A DNA stretch of 64,000 nt from CAWIUB01 sp963839175 (GTDB lineage: Bacteria > Actinomycetota > Actinomycetes > Mycobacteriales > Jatrophihabitantaceae). Of the stretch, positions 1 through 8,801 are shown in pieces. The stretch covers positions 1 through 64,000 of the forward strand of contig CAWIUB010000045.1 in NCBI GenBank assembly GCA_963839175.1, given 5' to 3'. The notes under the pieces were generated by a model. It ran no database searches. It was not told the DNA's origin and saw only the letters and a list, made by a program, of their open reading frames with translations. Each line of letters opens with the position of its first letter. The first letter of the stretch is position 1. Made by a program: the position numbers and the translations under genes.

Positions 1-2008
1 GCTGGTGTCGAACGGCTGTCTGAGGGGGTGACCGCTGACGGCGGAGTGCCGGTGGGCCGGTGTCGCGGCGCCTGGGTCGAGTTGAGCGCGACCTGCGATC
101 GGTGCTGCTGTGAGCGATTTGCGGTGGCGGTGAGGTGGTGGCGGCCGCTTGTGGCTGCCGGGTACGGCGTTGTGCTGCCTGGATCGGCCTATCCGGCCGC
201 TGTGGCCCATCCTTGGTTCGGCGTGCCGGCCACGGCGAGCGCGGCCAGGCGTGCGAGGTTGACGGCGGCGGCGAGCAGGGCGAAGTCGGCGGCGACCTTG
301 GTCTGTCCGCGGACCCGGGCGCGCCTGCCGCCGTGGTGGCGGCGCATCAGGTGCCCGATCTTGCGTTCCACTTTGGGTCGGGTGGCGCGGTAGTCGGCGA
401 CCCAGTCCGGGTCACGCTGCCGGTGCCGTGCGTGGGCGAGTTGCTGCTCATACGGGCCGATGCCGATGCTGCGCCCGCCAGCGGCCTTGGTGCACTGCTC
501 GCGCAGCGGGCAGCCGGTGCAGGCCTGGCCGAAGCTGGCGGTGCCGGCCCCGTCGGCACCGCGGCGGATCGGCGCGGTGTTCCCGGCGGGACAGGTCACG
601 CTGTCCTGTTCGAGGTCGATGTCGAAGCGGTCCTTGCTGAACAACCCGCCCGCGGCGACCGGCTGCTGGGTCTTGCACTTGGACTCGATCCCGGCTTGGT
701 CCAGCCGGTCGTGGAACTGTCCAGTGCCGTAGGCGTTATCGCCGTAGACACTGGCCTGATCCGAGCCGGCGTCGCTACCGGCATCACCGGCCTGCCCAGA
801 GTCGCTGCCCGGCGCGGCCTCGCCGGCGGTATCGGATGCCTCGACGACCTCGTCAGCAACCCCATCGGTGCCGGTGCCGGTGTCGGTGGCCTCGCCGGTG
901 TCGGTGTCGTGGTCGGTGTCGTGCTCGTCGAGCAGGTCTGCGATGAGGTCTTCGGCGACGCTGGCGTCCCCGGCGTTACCGGCGCTCACCGTGGTGGCGG
1001 TGATGATCTCGGTGTCGGGGTCGATGCCGACATGCCCCTTGTAGCCGTCGAAACCGCGCGCCGCGGTCTTGTGCCCGTGCCGGGTCTCGGGATCCACGGT
1101 GGAGATCACCCGGTCTTTGGCGACCCGCCGGGCGATCCGGAACACCCCGGCCTCGTCGCGGTCGAGGTCTTGGCCGAGCACGGTGGCCAGCAACGCCGCG
1201 GCCTGGGCCACCGCGTCGGTGAGTTCTCTGCCGTCCAGCACCGCCAGCAGCGCCATGCCGTCGCGGGCCAGCGCGTCGACCAGCTCGGCCCGCGCGTCCG
1301 GGTCGTCGTAGTCACACACCGGCTTGCCCGCAGCGACGTAGTCGTCATCACGCCCCAGCACCGCCCGGAGCTCGCCGGCCAGCTCGCTGTCTGCGGCTTT
1401 GAGCAACCCCCGGATCGCCGAGCGGACCAGGGTGACGGTGTCCATCGTGGCGACCGCGTCATACAACGCTGTGGAGTCCAGCACCCGCCGCCGGCCCACC
1501 AGCCCGGCCGCCTTGGCCACCTCGAGCACCATGTCGAAGATCCGGTCCGGCGCGGCCGAGGCGGCCAGCCGGGCGCGCATGTCCACCAGCACTGTGTGCA
1601 CGAACCCCGGGTAGTCGAAATCCAGCCCGCCCGCCGCGTACTTCCACCGCGCGTCGAAGCAGAACCGGTCGGCCGCCTCCCGGTCGCTGCAGCCCTCGAT
1701 GCGTTGCAACACCATCACCACCGCCACGATCTGAGGCGGCACGCTGCGTCGGCCCACATCGGTGAACAGGTCGGCGAACATCTCATCGGGGAACAGCCGG
1801 TGACACTCCCGGTGCAGCAGCCCGTAGATCGACTCCGGTCCGACCCGGCCGTCACAGAACCCGGCCGTGGACCGGAACAAATCAGCCTGCCTCGGCGCCA
1901 GCCCCAACGTCACGACTCACCCCGGCAACCACGTCCCTGCGGCATAGGCACATGCTCCCAGAGATGATCAACAAGACGCGGCACCGCCACGCGACGAAAA
2001 ACACCAGC
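1..2008 (-). mobile_element. IS1182-family insertion sequence, left end at or beyond the window edge
   Basis: The element is defined by its single transposase gene. The first eight bases of the window, GCTGGTGT, recur as the reverse complement at 2001-2008, just upstream of the transposase. These may be the inner parts of the two terminal inverted repeats, so the left end would lie at or slightly before base 1. That match is short, and no target duplication can be checked because the left flank is missing. The right boundary is therefore approximate. The element sits directly upstream of the adenylate kinase gene and the cyd cluster. Confidence 0.6.
189..1913 (-). CDS. IS1182-family DDE transposase
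   Basis: A 574-residue protein starting with GTG. The N-terminal part carries the helical domain of IS1182/IS5-like transposases (motifs near REAADRFCFD and DYPGFVHTVL). The catalytic core shows acidic residues in RRVLDSTALYD and in GHVGIDPDTE, and a C-terminal segment with ERKIGHLMRRHHGG followed by VNLARLA. A cysteine cluster (CPAGN, CTGCPLREQC) fits a small zinc-binding insert seen in this family. Between the second catalytic block and VYGDNAYGTG lies a roughly 60-residue linker made almost only of D, T, G, E, A and S. The frame is open throughout, so the gene looks intact. A 610-residue open frame on the opposite strand is a shadow of it. Confidence 0.92.
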   Translation of the reverse strand: MTLGLAPRQADLFRSTAGFCDGRVGPESIYGLLHRECHRLFPDEMFADLFTDVGRRSVPPQIVAVVMVLQRIEGCSDREAADRFCFDARWKYAAGGLDFDYPGFVHTVLVDMRARLAASAAPDRIFDMVLEVAKAAGLVGRRRVLDSTALYDAVATMDTVTLVRSAIRGLLKAADSELAGELRAVLGRDDDYVAAGKPVCDYDDPDARAELVDALARDGMALLAVLDGRELTDAVAQAAALLATVLGQDLDRDEAGVFRIARRVAKDRVISTVDPETRHGHKTAARGFDGYKGHVGIDPDTEIITATTVSAGNAGDASVAEDLIADLLDEHDTDHDTDTGEATDTGTGTDGVADEVVEASDTAGEAAPGSDSGQAGDAGSDAGSDQASVYGDNAYGTGQFHDRLDQAGIESKCKTQQPVAAGGLFSKDRFDIDLEQDSVTCPAGNTAPIRRGADGAGTASFGQACTGCPLREQCTKAAGGRSIGIGPYEQQLAHARHRQRDPDWVADYRATRPKVERKIGHLMRRHHGGRRARVRGQTKVAADFALLAAAVNLARLAALAVAGTPNQGWATAAG

Positions 2009-2089
2009 CACCTAGGGACCTCTGGGCTGCCCCGGCATGATCATGAAGTCCAACCCGGTGTCGGGTGTCCGCCGAATGGGGGAACCGCC

Positions 2090-2665
2090 ATGCGCGTCTT
2101 GATTCTCGCCCCGCCGGGTGCGGGCAAGGGCACCCAGGGTGCCCGCCTCGCCGCGCACTTCGGCGTCCCGCACATTGCCACTGGTGACCTGCTGCGCGCC
2201 GAGCTGCAACGTGGCAGCGCGCTCGGCCAACAGGTGCGCTCCGTGATCTCGCGCGGCGAACTCGTTCCGGATGAGCTCATGTTCGATCTGGTGTTCCGCG
2301 CGCTGGAAGCCGCCCGGTCACGCGGCGGCTTCGTACTCGACGGTTTCCCGCGGACGCTCGATCAGGCCGTTGCCGCCCGCGCCATGGCCCGGGAGCGTGG
2401 CCTGGCGGCTCAGCTTGCCGTGCACCTGCAGGTCACCGACGCGGAGGTGGTCCGCAGGTTGCTTGCCCGGGGCCAGGATCGCCCCGACGACACGGAGCTC
2501 GTCATCCGCCGCCGGCTCCAGCTCTACCACGAGGTCAGCTCGCCCGTGATCGACTACTACCGGCACAGAGGGCTGCTCGTGGATATCGACGGGATGCGGA
2601 CAGTCGACGACGTCACCGCTATGGTGATCACCGCCGTCGACGCGACGCTCGCGCGCTCGGCGTAG
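2090..2665 (+). CDS. adk: Adenylate kinase (short-LID type)
   Basis: A 191-residue cytoplasmic kinase that interconverts ATP + AMP and 2 ADP. The P-loop reads PPGAGKGTQ near residue 8, followed by ATGDLLR (AMP site) and DGFPRT near residue 80, all diagnostic of the family. The LID is short and has no zinc cysteines (RGQDRPDD then IRRRLQLY). The start at ATG 2090 is chosen because GGGGGAA lies 6-10 bases upstream and the P-loop then sits at the usual distance; the longer open frame to 1952 runs into the IS end. In most actinobacteria adk lies in the ribosomal protein operon beside secY, so this may be a second copy or a related nucleotide kinase. It is followed after 28 bp by cydA and may be co-transcribed with it. 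Confidence 0.85.
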   Translation: MRVLILAPPGAGKGTQGARLAAHFGVPHIATGDLLRAELQRGSALGQQVRSVISRGELVPDELMFDLVFRALEAARSRGGFVLDGFPRTLDQAVAARAMARERGLAAQLAVHLQVTDAEVVRRLLARGQDRPDDTELVIRRRLQLYHEVSSPVIDYYRHRGLLVDIDGMRTVDDVTAMVITAVDATLARSA

Positions 2666-2693
2666 CCACGACGACTCCGACGGGGAGCTCGCA

Positions 2694-4118
2694 TTGGATG
2701 CCCTGACATTCGCGCGCTGGCAGTTCGGGATCACCACGGTTTACCACTTCTTGTTCGTCCCGCTGACGATCGGATTGGCGCCGCTTGTCGCGGGACTCGA
2801 GACGGCCTGGGTACGCACCGGCAACGTGAAGTACCTGCGAGCGACGAAGTTCTGGGGCAAGCTGTTCCTGATCAACTTCGCGATAGGCGTCGTCACGGGA
2901 ATCGTGCAGGAGTTCCAGTTCGGCATGAACTGGAGCGACTATTCGCGTTTCGTCGGTGACATCTTCGGGGCGCCGCTGGCGATGGAGGGGCTGCTCGCGT
3001 TCTTCCTCGAGTCGACCTTCCTCGGCTTGTGGATCTTCGGTTGGGATCGGCTGTCGCCGCGGCTGCACGTCGCGTGTATATGGATCGTGTCGCTGGGCAC
3101 GTTGCTGTCGGCGTACTTCATCCTCGCGGCGAACTCGTGGATGCAGCACCCGGTGGGTTACCGGATCACGGCGGACGGGCGACCGAAGCTCACCGACATC
3201 TGGGCGGTCCTGGGCAACTCGACGCAGCTGGTCACCTTCCCGCACGTAGTGCTGGGCTCGCTGGTCACGGGCGGCGTGTTCATGGCCGCGGTCAGCGCCT
3301 GGCAACTGGGCCGGGGCCGCCATCTCAACGTGTTCCGGCCGTCCGTGAAGCTCGGCCTGGTCATGACCCTTATCGGCTCGATCGGGGTGGCCGTCTCAGG
3401 CGACATCCAGGCCCGGATCATGACCGATCAGCAGCCGATGAAGATGGCGGCGGCCGAGGCCCTCTACTCGACCGAGTCGTCCGCATCGTTCTCGCTGTTC
3501 ACCATCGGCAGCCTGAACGGGCACAAGGAGATCTTCAGCCTGCGCATCCCCGGCCTGCTGTCGTTCCTGGCCACGACCAGCTTCAACGGCACCGTCGACG
3601 GGATCAACAACATCCAGGCTGCCTACCAGTCACGCTATGGGGTGGGCGACTACATTCCCTACGTGCCGATCACCTACTGGGGCTTCCGGTTGATGATCGG
3701 TTTCGGGGCGCTCGCCGCGCTCGTCTCACTGATCGGCCTGTGGGCGTTGCGCGGCGGGCGGATGCCGTCCTCGCCGTGGTTCTGGCGGATCGGGGTGGCC
3801 GCGGTCGTGCTGCCGTTCTTGGCGAACTCGTTCGGCTGGATCTTCACCGAGATGGGCCGCCAGCCATGGACGGTGTTCGGGCTGTTGCAGACGAGTCGCA
3901 GTGTGTCGCCGAAGGTCAGCCTCGCCGAGGTGATCACCTCTATGACGGCGTACACCCTGCTCTACGGCGTGCTCGCGGTGGTCGAGGTCGGGCTGATGAT
4001 CCGGTACGCCAGGCAGGGCCCACCGACTGAGGAAGAGGCGCTCGCTGGACTTCGCCCCAAGGAGGGTCCACCACAACCCGGAGCAGAGGACGAGCGCCCG
4101 CTCGTCTTCGCGTACTAG
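2694..4118 (+). CDS. cydA: Cytochrome bd oxidase subunit I
   Basis: A 474-residue membrane subunit of the quinol-oxidising cytochrome bd oxidase, which reduces oxygen with high affinity. The N-terminus FARWQFG and HFLFVPLTIG place the conserved heme-ligand histidine at residue 18. The diagnostic GRQPW motif lies near residue 388, with about nine hydrophobic helices. The quinol loop is of the short type. The start is TTG at 2694, preceded by GGGGAG at about 2682; no better start is in frame. It leads the set cydA-cydB-cydD-cydC, all on the same strand. An interspersed repeat separates it from cydB. Confidence 0.96.
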   Translation: MDALTFARWQFGITTVYHFLFVPLTIGLAPLVAGLETAWVRTGNVKYLRATKFWGKLFLINFAIGVVTGIVQEFQFGMNWSDYSRFVGDIFGAPLAMEGLLAFFLESTFLGLWIFGWDRLSPRLHVACIWIVSLGTLLSAYFILAANSWMQHPVGYRITADGRPKLTDIWAVLGNSTQLVTFPHVVLGSLVTGGVFMAAVSAWQLGRGRHLNVFRPSVKLGLVMTLIGSIGVAVSGDIQARIMTDQQPMKMAAAEALYSTESSASFSLFTIGSLNGHKEIFSLRIPGLLSFLATTSFNGTVDGINNIQAAYQSRYGVGDYIPYVPITYWGFRLMIGFGALAALVSLIGLWALRGGRMPSSPWFWRIGVAAVVLPFLANSFGWIFTEMGRQPWTVFGLLQTSRSVSPKVSLAEVITSMTAYTLLYGVLAVVEVGLMIRYARQGPPTEEEALAGLRPKEGPPQPGAEDERPLVFAY

Positions 4119-4133
4119 GTCACGGGTGGTCGA

Positions 4134-4257
4134 ATGAGCGAGCGAGCATCGCAGGCGCGCCAGCGCCGAGCTTGTGCGGGGTCCCTGCGAAATCGCGAAG
4201 CGATTTCGTGGGGTGCAGGTGCGGAACGAGCGGCCGATGAGCGCTTGCGCGAAGAGG
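4134..4257 (+). repeat. Interspersed modular repeat, copy A (cydA-cydB gap)
   Basis: The gap between cydA and cydB holds three modules. The first is a purine-rich block starting ATGAGCGAGCGAGC. The second is a hairpin with 9-bp perfect arms CGAAATCGC / GCGATTTCG and loop GAA at 4188-4208. The third is an end block GAGCGCTTGCGCGAAGAGG. The last bases (GAAGAGGAG) stand 5 bases before the cydB ATG and act as its only visible ribosome binding site. The same modules recur at 6969-7035 (without the hairpin) and, on the other strand, three times at 45132-45513. Confidence 0.85.
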
Positions 4258-4264
4258 AGTCAAG

Positions 4265-5293
4265 ATGAGCCTCGCGCAGCTGTGGTTCGTCATCATCGCC
4301 GTACTGTGGATCGGCTACTTCTTCCTGGAAGGCTTCGACTTCGGCGTCGGCATCCTGCTGCCCGTCCTCGGTCGCACCGAGCAGGAACGCCGGGTGCTGA
4401 TCAACACGATCGGCCCGGTGTGGGACGGGAACGAAGTGTGGCTGCTGACGGCCGGCGGCGCGACGTTCGCCGCGTTCCCGCAGTGGTACGCGACGCTGTT
4501 CAGCGGGTTCTACCTGCCACTGCTGCTAATCCTGCTCTGCCTGATCATTCGTGGCGTTGCCTTCGAGTACCGGGGGAAGGGCGACAGCATCCAGTGGCGC
4601 CGCGGGTGGGACCTGTGCATCATAATCGGCTCCGCGCTGCCCGCACTGCTGTGGGGCGTGGCCTTCGCGAACATCGTCCGCGGGGTGCACCTCGGTCCCG
4701 GGCACGAGTACATCGGCAACTTTCCCGACCTACTGAACGCCTACTCGATACTCGGCGGGGTCGCCACGTTCGGGCTCTTCACCCTGCACGGCGCGATCTA
4801 TCTCGGTCTCAAGACAACCGGCGACCTGCGCGAGAAGGCCGATGCCCTGGCCGTCCGCGTCGGCATCCCGGTCATCGTGATCGCCGCGGCCTTCGCGCTC
4901 TGGACGCAGTTGCAGCACGGCAAGGGGTTGTCCTGGCTGACCTTCGCCGTTGCCGCCGTTGCGCTGGTCGCCGCGGTGGTCCTGGTGGCCCGGCGCCAGG
5001 AGGGCCAAGCGTTCATCGCGACCGCGATCACGATCGTCGCTGTCGTGGTCAGTCTGTTCGTCGCTCTGTACCCGAACGTGATGCCCTCGACGAACCCGCA
5101 GTGGTCGCTGACGATCGACAACGCGTCCTCGTCGCATTACACGTTGCTGGTGATGACCTGGGTGGCGGTGATCTTCACTCCGGTGGTGCTGCTGTATCAG
5201 GGCTGGACGTACTGGGTCTTCCGCCGGCGGATCGGCACCCAGCACATCCCGACACTGGCCCCCGAACCGGCGCGGCCCGGTGCCGCGGGGTGA
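4265..5293 (+). CDS. cydB: Cytochrome bd oxidase subunit II
   Basis: A 342-residue integral membrane protein that pairs with CydA. The N-terminal segment IGYFFLEGFDFGVG with the following GPVWDGNEVWLL is the family signature. Eight or so hydrophobic helices follow, and the C-terminus has WTYWVFRRRI. The ATG at 4265 follows GAAGAGGAG supplied by the upstream repeat. Its TGA stop overlaps the GTG start of cydD by 4 bp (GTGA at 5290-5293), so translation of the two is probably coupled. Confidence 0.96.
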   Translation: MSLAQLWFVIIAVLWIGYFFLEGFDFGVGILLPVLGRTEQERRVLINTIGPVWDGNEVWLLTAGGATFAAFPQWYATLFSGFYLPLLLILLCLIIRGVAFEYRGKGDSIQWRRGWDLCIIIGSALPALLWGVAFANIVRGVHLGPGHEYIGNFPDLLNAYSILGGVATFGLFTLHGAIYLGLKTTGDLREKADALAVRVGIPVIVIAAAFALWTQLQHGKGLSWLTFAVAAVALVAAVVLVARRQEGQAFIATAITIVAVVVSLFVALYPNVMPSTNPQWSLTIDNASSSHYTLLVMTWVAVIFTPVVLLYQGWTYWVFRRRIGTQHIPTLAPEPARPGAAG

Positions 5294-6972
5294 AACCGTT
5301 CGATCGGCGGCTGTTGCGGTACGCCCGCGCCGTCCGGACACTGCTCGCCGGCTCGGTCGCGGTCGGCCTGCTGTCGGCAGCGGGCCTCGTCGTGCAGGCG
5401 GTGCTGCTCGCCGACATCCTGGCCCGGGCCGTGCTCGACCGGGCGGGGCTTTCCGCTCTGGCGCGCCCGCTGATCGCGCTGGCCGTGGTGATGGCGCTGC
5501 GAGCTGGGCTGGGCTGGGCTGGTGAGGAGCTAGCCCGTCGCAGCGCCGGGCGGATGACCGCCCAGCTGCGCCGCGCGCTGCTCACCCACGCGCTGGCACT
5601 CGGGCCGCGGTGGTCGGGCAACCAACGCACCGGCGAGCTCGCGGCGTTGGCCACGACGGGGGTGGACGGACTGGAGAACTACGCCGCGCGCTACCTCCCC
5701 CAGCTCGTCCTGGCCTCGCTCATTCCAGTGGCGATGCTCGCCTGGCTGGTCAGCGCCGACCCGCTCAGCGCAGTGATTGTCGCCCTCACCCTGCCGCTCA
5801 TCCCACTGTTCATGGCATTGGTCGGCTGGCACACCCAGCGGCAGACCCACAAGCGGTGGCGCGCACTGGAGCTGCTGTCGGGTCACTTCCTCGACGTGGT
5901 CTGCGGGCTGCCGACGCTCAAGGTCTTCGGCCGTGCCAGGGCGCAAGCCGAGGCAGTGCGCCGGACCACCGGCGACTACCGGCGCACCACGATGACCACG
6001 CTGCGGGTGGCGTTCCTGTCCTCCCTGGTGCTGGAGCTGCTCGCCACCCTGTCGGTTGCGCTGGTCGCGGTGTCGATCGGGCTGCGGCTCGTCGACGGGT
6101 CGCTGGATCTGCGCACCGGGCTCGCGGTGCTGATCCTCGCCCCTGAGGCCTACCTGCCGCTGCGCGCGGTCGGCACGCAGTTCCACGCGAGCCTGGACGG
6201 GCTCACCGCCGCCGAGCGGATCTTCGCCGTCCTCGACACGCCGCTCCCCCCGCGCGGAACCCGCCGCGACCTGCCCTCGCCGGCGCTGGTGCCGATCACG
6301 CTGCGGGACGTCCGGGTGCGGTACCCCGACCGGGACATCGACGCGCTCCACTGTCCGCAGCTGACTATCCGGCCGGGCCGGATCACCGCCGTGATCGCGC
6401 CCAGCGGCAGCGGTAAGACCACCTTGCTGCACGTAGTCGCCGGCCTGCTGCAGCCGGATACCGGTGTCGTCCGGGTCGGCGCGGTCGACCTGGCCGACGC
6501 CGAGCCCGATGCCTGGCGTGCCCTGACCGGCTATCTCGGCCAGCAGCCGCGGCTGGTGGCCGGCACGCTGGCTGGCAACCTGCGGCTCGGTAACCCGGCT
6601 GCCTCCGACGAGGCCCAATGGGCGGCACTGAGGCTCGCCGCCGTCGACGACGTCGTGGCCACGCTGCCCGGTGGCCTAGCCGCCGAGGTGGGCGAACGCG
6701 GTGCGCTGCTCTCGGCCGGCCAGCGACAGCGGATCGCGCTGGCCCGCGCGCTGCTGCGCGACGTCCCGCTGCTGCTACTGGACGAGCCGACGTCGGCGCT
6801 GGACGCCGACACCGAGCGCCGGGTGCTCGCGGGCGTCACCCGCTACGCGGCCGGCCGAACCGTGGTGATCGCCGGCCATCGCAGCGCTGTGCTCGGCATT
6901 GCCGACCACGTCGTCGACCTGCGCTCGTCGCCCGCTCCGGTGGAACCCGCGCTTGCGGCAGGTGTGCAATGA
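5290..6972 (+). CDS. cydD: Thiol reductant ABC exporter, CydD subunit
   Basis: A 560-residue half-transporter with six membrane helices and a C-terminal ATPase. With CydC it exports cysteine/glutathione-type thiols and is needed for assembly of cytochrome bd. Walker A is PSGSGKTT near residue 375, the signature is LLSAGQRQRIALARAL near residue 475 and Walker B is LLLLDEPTSALD. GTG 5290 is chosen as start because it gives the typical length and overlaps the cydB stop; the open frame upstream to 4174 is a shadow of cydB. The TGA stop at 6970-6972 overlaps an ATG of the cydC frame, but that ATG belongs to the interspersed repeat. Confidence 0.93.
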   Translation: MKPFDRRLLRYARAVRTLLAGSVAVGLLSAAGLVVQAVLLADILARAVLDRAGLSALARPLIALAVVMALRAGLGWAGEELARRSAGRMTAQLRRALLTHALALGPRWSGNQRTGELAALATTGVDGLENYAARYLPQLVLASLIPVAMLAWLVSADPLSAVIVALTLPLIPLFMALVGWHTQRQTHKRWRALELLSGHFLDVVCGLPTLKVFGRARAQAEAVRRTTGDYRRTTMTTLRVAFLSSLVLELLATLSVALVAVSIGLRLVDGSLDLRTGLAVLILAPEAYLPLRAVGTQFHASLDGLTAAERIFAVLDTPLPPRGTRRDLPSPALVPITLRDVRVRYPDRDIDALHCPQLTIRPGRITAVIAPSGSGKTTLLHVVAGLLQPDTGVVRVGAVDLADAEPDAWRALTGYLGQQPRLVAGTLAGNLRLGNPAASDEAQWAALRLAAVDDVVATLPGGLAAEVGERGALLSAGQRQRIALARALLRDVPLLLLDEPTSALDADTERRVLAGVTRYAAGRTVVIAGHRSAVLGIADHVVDLRSSPAPVEPALAAGVQ

Positions 6973-7035
6973 GCGAGCGAGCAGCGCAGGCGCGCCAGCG
7001 CCGAGGAGCGGCCGATGAGCGCTTGCGCGAAGAGG
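6969..7035 (+). repeat. Interspersed modular repeat, copy B (cydD-cydC gap)
   Basis: This short copy keeps the 5' block ATGAGCGAGCGAGC and the 3' block GAGCGCTTGCGCGAAGAGG of copy A, but lacks the central CGAAATCGC hairpin. The GAAGAGG end lies 8 bases before TTG 7044, a good ribosome binding distance for cydC. The 5' block overlaps the cydD stop and creates an ATGA, so the repeat can also be read as a 25-residue extension of CydC. Confidence 0.8.
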
Positions 7036-7043
7036 TTGTGAAT

Positions 7044-8801
7044 TTGAACGCCCCAGTACTCTGGCGCGCAGCCGGTCTGCTGCGCCCGGCGTGGGCCCGC
7101 CTGCTGGCCGCGGCCTTGGCCGCCGCCGCGGCATCCGGATGCGCAGTCGCGCTGATGGCCACCTCCGCCTGGCTGATCGTCCGCGCCGCCCAGCACCCGC
7201 CGATCCTCAGCCTGATGGTCGCGATCGTCGCCGTTCGCGCGTTCGGCATCGGCCGCGGCGTCCTGCGTTACGTGGAACGGCTGGTGTCGCATGACGCCGC
7301 GTTCGCCGCCCTGGGCGACGTGCGGGTCCGCGTTTACCGACGACTGGAACGGCTCGCGCCGGCGGGGCTGCCGGCCTGGCGACGCGGCGACCTGCTCGGA
7401 CGGCTGGTCACCGACGTGGACGAGATGCAGGACCTCGCGCTGCGCGGCCTGCTGCCGATCGCGTCCGCAGCAATCGTCTTCGCAGCGACGGTTGGCCTGG
7501 CGATCGCACTGCTGCCGGTCGCCGGGCTGGTGCTCGCGGTCGCGTTGACGTTGGCCGGGGTCCTTACCCCCTGGCTGTGGGTGCGCGCCACTCGAGCCAC
7601 TGAGGAGCGACTGACCGGCGAGCGGGCCGAGCGCACCGCCACCGTGGTCGAGGTACTCGACGCCTCGACCGACCTGCTCGCCTGCAGCGCCGCGGAGCAG
7701 TGGCTCTCTCGGGTCGAGGCGCTCGAGCGGCGGCTCACCCGGCGAACGACCCGGTCGGCGCGGCTGGCCGGCGTCGGCGTCGGCATCTCGGTGCTCGCCG
7801 TGGCCGCGGCCGTGTGGGGCACCCTGCTGGTCGCCGTGCCCGCGGTGCAGCACGGTTCGCTCTCCGGCCCGACCTTGGCGGTTTTGGTGCTGACCCCGCT
7901 GGCGCTGGCCGAACTCGTCCAGGCGCTGCCGCTGGCCGCCCAGCAGTTGCAGCGCGTCCGGGGGTCCGCCGCGCGGGTCCTCGCGGTGCTCGACGCGCGC
8001 GACCCGGTGCACGAGCCGGAGCTGCCGCGTCCGCTGCCCGCCGCAGCGGCAACTGCGCCGCATCTGCAGGTCCACGGGCTGCAGGTCTGCTGGCCGGGGC
8101 GTGACACGGCGGCGCTCGACCGCGTCAGCCTCGATCTGCCAGCGGGGCGCCGCATTGCCGTCGTTGGTGCGAGCGGGGCCGGCAAGTCGACCTTGCTCGC
8201 GGCGTTGCTGCGCTTCGTCGATCCCACCGGTGGCGAGATCACCATCCAGGGTGCCGACACCCGCACGCTCGACGGCGACGCCGTCCGATCACTGATGGCC
8301 CTGTGCGACCAGGACGCCTATCTGTTCGACTCCAGCATCGCCGAGAACGTCCGGCTCGCCCGCCCGGACACCACCGACGCACAGGTCGCCGACGCGCTGC
8401 GTCGGGCGCGGCTGACCAGTTGGGTCGACGAGCTGCCCGACGGGATACAAACCCGGGTCGGCGACCATGGCGCCCTCGTGTCCGGCGGGCAACGCCAGCG
8501 CATCGCGCTCGCCCGCGCGCTACTCGCCGACCGTCCCGTCCTGCTGCTAGACGAACCCACCGCGGGACTCGACGAACCGACCGCCGCCGGCCTCATCACG
8601 GATCTGCTCGCAGCCGGCTCTGGGCGCACTACTGTGCTCGTGACGCACCGGCTAGCCGGCCTCGACGCCGTGGACGAGATCATCGTGCTCGACGGTGGCC
8701 ACGTCGTCGAGCGGGGCTCCCACCAGGAGTTGATCAGCCGAGCGGGTAGCCGGTACCAGCAGATGACTCTCACGAACTCGGCGGGCGAAGCTACCCGTTG
8801 A
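7044..8801 (+). CDS. cydC: Thiol reductant ABC exporter, CydC subunit
   Basis: A 585-residue ABC half-transporter, the partner of CydD. Six membrane helices are followed by an ATPase domain with Walker A GASGAGKST near residue 376, signature LVSGGQRQRIALARALLADR, and Walker B LLLDEPTAGLDEP. Two starts are possible. TTG 7044 has GAAGAGG at an 8-base spacing and gives the family-like start NAPVLWRAAGLLRP. ATG 6969 overlaps the cydD stop but would translate the repeat copy into a charged 25-residue tail. I favour 7044. The gene ends in an 11-bp convergent overlap with the glycosyltransferase on the other strand. Confidence 0.93.
   Translation: MNAPVLWRAAGLLRPAWARLLAAALAAAAASGCAVALMATSAWLIVRAAQHPPILSLMVAIVAVRAFGIGRGVLRYVERLVSHDAAFAALGDVRVRVYRRLERLAPAGLPAWRRGDLLGRLVTDVDEMQDLALRGLLPIASAAIVFAATVGLAIALLPVAGLVLAVALTLAGVLTPWLWVRATRATEERLTGERAERTATVVEVLDASTDLLACSAAEQWLSRVEALERRLTRRTTRSARLAGVGVGISVLAVAAAVWGTLLVAVPAVQHGSLSGPTLAVLVLTPLALAELVQALPLAAQQLQRVRGSAARVLAVLDARDPVHEPELPRPLPAAAATAPHLQVHGLQVCWPGRDTAALDRVSLDLPAGRRIAVVGASGAGKSTLLAALLRFVDPTGGEITIQGADTRTLDGDAVRSLMALCDQDAYLFDSSIAENVRLARPDTTDAQVADALRRARLTSWVDELPDGIQTRVGDHGALVSGGQRQRIALARALLADRPVLLLDEPTAGLDEPTAAGLITDLLAAGSGRTTVLVTHRLAGLDAVDEIIVLDGGHVVERGSHQELISRAGSRYQQMTLTNSAGEATR

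Noticed and set aside
135..1967. 610-residue open frame on the plus strand
   Set aside because: It is antisense to the IS1182 transposase, has no recognisable domain, and its composition follows the complementary GC-rich codons.
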